DNA from: Actinomycetes bacterium
GTDB taxonomy: Bacteria > Actinomycetota > Acidimicrobiia > Acidimicrobiales > Microtrichaceae
Assembly: GCA_023389745.1 (NCBI GenBank)
Contig: JAEWED010000138.1
Coordinates: 1 to 12,087, forward strand
Length of the DNA: 12,087 bases
Direction of reading: 5' to 3'
Below, one piece after another: positions 8,639 to 12,087 of the stretch. The stretch's first letter is position 1; each line of letters opens with the position of its first letter. The notes under the pieces are model-generated. The model made no database searches, was not told the DNA's origin, and saw only the letters and a list, made by a program, of their open reading frames with translations. A program made the translations under genes and the position numbers.

Positions 8639-8701
8639 CCGGACACTCTGGTCCGACGACCCCGCCGATGGCAATTGGGTCGAGGACCGATCAGGTCGGC
8701 C

Positions 8702-9502
8702 TCAGAGCCAGGCCGGGGCGGTCCCCACCGGGAACCACACGCGCTCACGCGCGTCGGCGACACGATCCAGGTCCATCGCCTCCTCGAAGAAGGGTGCCAT
8801 CTGGCTCGGATAGCAGCGACGCGCCCGCATCTGGGTCGAGCGCGACACGGCTCCGGAGACGTCGACCGGCTCGAGCTCGAGGGCCAGATCGGCGAGCTGC
8901 TGGTCGCGCTGCTCGGTGCTCAGGTGCGACACGTAGGGCCGGTCCTCGTAGAAGCCGACCGGGCACGCGAGCCGACCGACCAGACCCGCAGCGGCCCTGG
9001 CGACGATCCGGTGGTCGACGTGGCCACCCAGGCCCGCGCACACCAGCAGCAGGTCCGGGGCCGACTCGTTCCCCGGTCCGGCGACCAGCTCGAGCCACTC
9101 CGCCACCTCGCCGACCAGCGGCTCGTCGCCCAGGTCGACCGACGGGTCGAGGATCTGCTCCGGGGCCAGCATGCCGGTCGCCGAGCCACGCAGGATGACC
9201 TCGTCCCAGCCTGCGGCGGTCCACCGGTACCGGAACACGATCGATGCGGCGGTCTCCTCGGCACGACGCCACGCGCCGACCGCCCGGGCACGCCCCGGGG
9301 TCGGATGGACCCACGAGGTCCAGTTGGTGCGACCGAACGCGACCCTGACGTCGACCTGGCAGGTCGACAACACGCCGTCGCGCAGGCTCTGGCCGAGCGA
9401 CAGCGGCACGTCGTCGAAGTGCGGCGACACGACGGTCACCCGGCGTCGTCCCGTGGCTCGCGGCCGCCCGGAGCGGGAGAGGGGTTTCACGCCCGACATC
9501 AT
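8702..9502 (-). CDS. PIG-L/LmbE-family deacetylase
   Basis: A zinc-dependent N-acetyl-sugar deacetylase fold, 266 residues from the ATG at 9502. The metal-binding motifs are visible: VVSPHFDDVPLSLG gives H28, D30 and D31, and GGHVDHRIV gives H161, D163 and H164. The usual AHPDDE is replaced by PHFDDV, a pattern of the PHLDD(A/V)xLS subgroup, so this is probably not the mycothiol enzyme MshB despite the nearby ligase gene. FYEDRPYVSHL is also subgroup-like. The true start is uncertain: GTG 9550, ATG 9502 or 9499, or GTG 9439. The one at 9550 would lie almost on top of the divergent regulator's promoter. A palindrome (9505-9522) abuts the chosen start. Substrate is unknown; sugar-containing lipids, antibiotics or thiols are options. 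Confidence 0.82.
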   Translation of the reverse strand: MMSGVKPLSRSGRPRATGRRRVTVVSPHFDDVPLSLGQSLRDGVLSTCQVDVRVAFGRTNWTSWVHPTPGRARAVGAWRRAEETAASIVFRYRWTAAGWDEVILRGSATGMLAPEQILDPSVDLGDEPLVGEVAEWLELVAGPGNESAPDLLLVCAGLGGHVDHRIVARAAAGLVGRLACPVGFYEDRPYVSHLSTEQRDQQLADLALELEPVDVSGAVSRSTQMRARRCYPSQMAPFFEEAMDLDRVADARERVWFPVGTAPAWL

Positions 9503-9504
9503 TG

Positions 9505-9522
9505 CCGGTCGGATCCGGCCGG
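9505..9522. promoter_or_regulatory. 18-bp near-perfect palindrome, candidate MarR operator
   Basis: CCGGTCGGATCCGGCCGG is palindromic at all but one base pair, with a perfect CGGATCCG core. It lies in the 62-nt divergent gap, 2 nt upstream of the deacetylase ATG at 9502 and upstream of the MarR promoter. MarR dimers bind 16-20-bp palindromes in such gaps, so it is a fair operator candidate. High GC makes chance symmetry possible. Confidence 0.35.
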
Positions 9523-9551
9523 ACGGATTCTGGGGCGTCGGGAACCTCACC

Positions 9552-9557
9552 TACGCT
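9552..9557 (+). promoter_or_regulatory. Putative -10 box (TACGCT) of the MarR gene
   Basis: TACGCT ends 7 nt before the ATG at 9565, the textbook leaderless distance. The spacer CGTCGCG has no Shine-Dalgarno. It supports the ATG at 9565 over the in-frame ORF extension back to 9502. Confidence 0.5.
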
Positions 9558-9564
9558 CGTCGCG

Positions 9565-10032
9565 ATGAGCCAGCCCACCTCCGCGAGATCGGTCGACGCC
9601 GTCCGTGCCGCAGCTCGGCTCGCGAAGGTCGCCGGGACTGCGCTCGCCGACGCCGAGCTGACCCTCCCCCAGTACCGGGTGCTCGTGTTCCTCAGCGTCC
9701 GGGACCGACCCGCGGCACACGTCGCGGCGCTGCTCGGCGTCACTCCCCCGACGGTGACCTCGGTCGTCGACGGGCTCGAGTCGCGCGGCCTGGTGTCGCG
9801 CACCACCGACCCCGACGACCGGCGCCGCGTCCGCCTCGGCATCACCGACGCAGGGACCGCCGCGGTCACCGCGGGCGACGAGGTCGTCGGTGCCGGGCTC
9901 GACCGCCTGCTCGGGCGTCTGGACGAGACCGAGGCCGAGGCGGCCCTCGTCGGGCTCGAACTGCTCAACCAGGCCATGGAGCTCGCCCTCGAGGAGCGCT
10001 TCGGTGACGAATCGGACGCGCTGACCCGGTGA
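9565..10032 (+). CDS. MarR-family transcriptional regulator
   Basis: A 155-residue winged-helix regulator. MarR dimers bind palindromes and release DNA on binding a small ligand, or after oxidation in some members. LTLPQYRVLVFL (32-43) opens the domain, VAALLGVTPPTVTSVVDGLESRGLV (53-77) holds the helix-turn-helix, and the wing is DPDDRRRVRLGIT (82-94), the DxR motif of the family. N- and C-terminal helices for dimerisation are present, and no cysteine is seen, so a thiol redox switch is unlikely. The ATG at 9565 is chosen because of the TACGCT box 7 nt upstream and the helix start. Its stop overlaps the ABC gene's GTG by 4 nt (GTGA), so the two are one operon. It is divergent from the deacetylase gene, which it may also control. 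Confidence 0.92.
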   Translation: MSQPTSARSVDAVRAAARLAKVAGTALADAELTLPQYRVLVFLSVRDRPAAHVAALLGVTPPTVTSVVDGLESRGLVSRTTDPDDRRRVRLGITDAGTAAVTAGDEVVGAGLDRLLGRLDETEAEAALVGLELLNQAMELALEERFGDESDALTR

Positions 10033-10853
10033 GCGCCGCCGCCGAGGTCGACGAACGCGACGGCTGCGGGACCGTGCTGCGCCTCGAGGCCGTGACGCTC
10101 ACCCGGGACGGCCGGGACCTGCTGCACGAGGTCGACTGGACCGTCGACGCGGCGGACCGCTGGGTGCTGCTCGGCGCCAACGGCAGCGGCAAGACCTCGC
10201 TGATCAGGATCGCGTCGCTCTACGAGCATCCGAGCGCCGGCAGCGTCGAGGTGCTCGGCGAACGGCTCGGATCGACCGACGTGCGGCGGCTGCGCCGACG
10301 CATCGCGGTGGTCGGCGCCTCGATGGCCGACATGATCCGACCGCAGCTCGACGCCTCGGACGTCGTGATGTGCGCCAAGTACGCCGCGCTCGAGCCGTGG
10401 TGGCACGACTACGACGACGCGGACCGGTCACGGGCGGACGAGCTGCTCCACGCGCAGGGCGTCGGCTTCGCCGCCCGACGTCCCTACGGCTCGCTCTCCT
10501 CCGGCGAGCGCCAGCGTGTCCTGCTCGCCAGGGCGCTCATGTCCGAGCCCGAGCTGCTGCTGCTCGACGAGCCCACCGCCGGGCTCGACCTGGCAGGCCG
10601 CGAGGCGTTCGTCGAGCGCATCGACGACCTGGCCCGTGACCCGTTCGCGGCGCCGATGGTGCTGGTCACCCACCACGTCGAGGAGATCCCGGCGTCGTTC
10701 AACCGCCTGCTCGCCCTGCGCGCCGGCACGGTGGTCCGCAACGGCGCCCTGCCCGCGGCACTCGACGACGAGCTGCTGAGCGAGTGCTTCGACATGGGGC
10801 TCACCGTGACCCGTCACGACGACGGTCGCTTCAGCGCACGACGCGCCCGCTGA
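10029..10853 (+). CDS. ABC-type ATPase, ModF/YlmA-like, without permease
   Basis: A 274-residue single nucleotide-binding domain. All ATPase motifs are intact: Walker A GANGSGKTS (49-57), signature LSSGERQR (156-163), Walker B LLLLDEPTA with D180 and E181, and the H-loop THH at H215. The C-terminal VTHHVEEIPASFNRLLALR is typical of the COG1119 (ModF/YlmA) group of stand-alone ATPases. No membrane gene is next to it, so the partner or transport role is unclear; some members of this broad group work without a permease. The start is the GTG at 10029, overlapping the MarR stop. The acidic stretch PWWHDYDDADRSRADE (119-134) lies in the helical subdomain. Its ligand cannot be read from sequence; molybdate is suggested only by group name. 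Confidence 0.88.
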   Translation: MSAAAEVDERDGCGTVLRLEAVTLTRDGRDLLHEVDWTVDAADRWVLLGANGSGKTSLIRIASLYEHPSAGSVEVLGERLGSTDVRRLRRRIAVVGASMADMIRPQLDASDVVMCAKYAALEPWWHDYDDADRSRADELLHAQGVGFAARRPYGSLSSGERQRVLLARALMSEPELLLLDEPTAGLDLAGREAFVERIDDLARDPFAAPMVLVTHHVEEIPASFNRLLALRAGTVVRNGALPAALDDELLSECFDMGLTVTRHDDGRFSARRAR

Positions 10854-10862
10854 GCCGGCTGC

Positions 10863-10882
10863 CCGACCGACCGACCGACCGA
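10863..10882. repeat. Tetranucleotide microsatellite (CCGA) x5
   Basis: Five perfect CCGA units followed by TCGA lie in the 42-nt gap between the convergent ABC and GlgX stop codons. The tract is outside both genes, so slippage would not affect either frame. It may have arisen by slippage in GC-rich DNA. Confidence 0.8.
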
Positions 10883-10895
10883 TCGACGCAGGGCG

Positions 10896-12087
10896 TCAGT
10901 GCGCGGCGTCGTCCTGGCGGAGCACGACGATCGACCGTCCGGCCAGGTCGACCACCTCGCCCGCCCGGTGCGAACCGTGCCGAGGCTCGCCGTTCACGGC
11001 GGTGTCGAGCGCCCGGGTCCAGCCGCGGCCCCAGCGCTCGTCGGGCAGATGCCACTCGGTGGTCGCCTCGCCCAGGTTGAAGCCCAGCAGCAGCGTCGCG
11101 CCCTGGATCGCCTCGCCGCGGGGCCCGACGTCGTGGATGTCGCCGTTGAGCCACAGCGAGACGAAACCCGTCCGGGCGTCCCAGTCCTCGGAGGACATCT
11201 CCGCACCGGACGCCGTGAACCACGCGACGTCGGGCAGGGCCGCCCCTTCGGCGCGGGTGCCGCTCAGGAAGCTGCGCAGCTGCAGCACCGGGTTCGAGCG
11301 TCGCAGCTCGACCAGACGCCGGGTGAAGTCGAGCAGGTCGTCATCGACGTCGGACCAGTCGAGCCACGAGATCTCGTTGTCCTGTGCGTACGCGTTGTTG
11401 TTGCCCTGCTGGGTCCGTCCGAGCTCGTCGCCGGCGAGCAGCATCGGCACCCCCTGCGACACCGTGAGCGTGGTCAGCAGGTTGCGTCGCTGGCGGGCAC
11501 GCAGCTCGAGCACCTCGGGCAGGTCGGTCGGCCCCTCGACACCGCAGTTCCACGAGCGGTTGTCGTCGGTGCCGTCGCGGTTCTCCTCGCCGTTCGCCCA
11601 GTTCTGCTTGTGCTCGTAGCTGACCAGGTCGGTGAGCGTGAAGCCGTCGTGGGCGGTGACGAAGTTGATGCTCGCGTGCGGTTGGCGACCCCCCGCCTGA
11701 TACAGGTCCGACGACCCGGTCAGTCGCGCCGCGAACTCGCCCAGGTGGTCCGTCGATCCGCGCCACACGTCGCGCACGCAGTCCCGGTAGCGGCCGTTCC
11801 ACTCCGACCACAGCGGCGGGAAGTTGCCGACCTGGTAGCCGCCCTCGCCGACGTCCCACGGCTCGGCGATGAGCTTCACCTTGGACACCACCGGGTCCTG
11901 CTGGATCAGGTCGAAGAACGCACTGAGCCGGTCGACGTCGTGCAGCTCGCGAGCCAGCGTCGCCGCGAGGTCGAAGCGGAACCCGTCGACGTGCATCTCC
12001 TCGATCCAGTAGCGGAGCGAGTCCATCACGAGCTGGAGCACGTGCGGGTTCCGCATGTTCAGCGTGTTCCCGGTGCCCGTGTAGTCC
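10896..12087 (-). CDS. glgX: Glycogen debranching enzyme GlgX, C-terminal part (runs off the right edge)
   Basis: GH13 isoamylase-type enzyme that hydrolyses alpha-1,6 branches of glycogen limit dextrin. The visible 396 residues start at DYTGTGNTLNMRNPHV and end VVLRQDDAAH; the N-terminal beta-sandwich and first catalytic strands lie to the right of the window. All three catalytic acids are present: the nucleophile Asp in DGFRFDLA (codon 11972-11970), the acid/base Glu in KLIAEPWDVG (11864-11862) and the transition-state Asp in TAHDGFTL (11648-11646). GNFPPLWSEWNGRYRD and LLAGDELGRTQQGNNNAY are family signatures. The C-terminal all-beta domain (about 11300-10896) is complete. No frameshift is seen. 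It is convergent with the ABC gene; glycogen genes that may flank it are outside the window. Confidence 0.96.
   Translation of the reverse strand, partial: DYTGTGNTLNMRNPHVLQLVMDSLRYWIEEMHVDGFRFDLAATLARELHDVDRLSAFFDLIQQDPVVSKVKLIAEPWDVGEGGYQVGNFPPLWSEWNGRYRDCVRDVWRGSTDHLGEFAARLTGSSDLYQAGGRQPHASINFVTAHDGFTLTDLVSYEHKQNWANGEENRDGTDDNRSWNCGVEGPTDLPEVLELRARQRRNLLTTLTVSQGVPMLLAGDELGRTQQGNNNAYAQDNEISWLDWSDVDDDLLDFTRRLVELRRSNPVLQLRSFLSGTRAEGAALPDVAWFTASGAEMSSEDWDARTGFVSLWLNGDIHDVGPRGEAIQGATLLLGFNLGEATTEWHLPDERWGRGWTRALDTAVNGEPRHGSHRAGEVVDLAGRSIVVLRQDDAAH

Noticed and set aside
8702..9502. MshB, the mycothiol deacetylase, because of the nearby ligase gene
   Set aside because: MshB proteins carry an AHPDDE motif; this one has PHFDDV and subgroup features of other PIG-L proteins. 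The family is right, but the specific name is not supported.
9503..9550. GTG start at 9550 for the deacetylase
   Set aside because: It would begin 14 nt from the MarR ATG and overlap the MarR promoter zone, and the added residues are not family-like. The shorter start is preferred, with uncertainty.

Overview
The window is GC-rich, almost wall-to-wall coding DNA from a high-GC actinobacterium. Two cofactor genes point the same way: a mycothiol-ligase-type (MshC-like) enzyme and an F420-dependent NADP reductase. Initiation is mostly actinobacterial in style, with a TANNNT box only 6-8 nt before several start codons. Genus cannot be fixed from the sequence; Acidimicrobiia is a guess, not a reading. 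No rRNA, tRNA, insertion sequence, prophage gene or CRISPR array was seen.

Layout, left to right. (1) 1-693, minus: the N-terminal 231 codons of threonyl-tRNA synthetase, running off the left edge. (2) 694-826: a divergent promoter region. (3) 827-4800, plus: a translationally coupled pair, an SNF2-family helicase and a SWIM zinc-finger protein. (4) 4936-5596, minus: a Phd/YefM-VapC type toxin-antitoxin pair with a perfect inverted-repeat operator just upstream. (5) 5737-9502, minus: a PlsC-type acyltransferase, an MshC-like cysteine ligase, an F420-dependent NADP reductase and a PIG-L/LmbE-family deacetylase. (6) 9565-10853, plus: a MarR-family regulator overlapping by 4 nt with a ModF-like ABC ATPase, divergent from the deacetylase across a palindrome-bearing gap. 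(7) 10896-12087, minus: the C-terminal part of glycogen debranching enzyme GlgX, convergent with the ABC gene and running off the right edge.

Most genes look like chromosomal housekeeping or metabolism: translation (ThrRS), redox cofactors (mycothiol, F420/NADPH), phospholipid synthesis (PlsC) and glycogen breakdown (GlgX). The accessory parts are the toxin-antitoxin pair, the helicase/SWIM pair and the MarR/ABC unit.

The least ordinary signals are non-coding. A 24-bp-period triple repeat copies the last codons and stop codon of the F420-reductase gene, leaving three in-frame UGA codons in a row. The acyltransferase gene carries a 19-bp-period duplication over its stop codon that shares the same word. 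Five genes share a TANNNT box at leaderless spacing. No clearly new multi-gene system was found; the helicase/SWIM pair is the best candidate for undescribed function.
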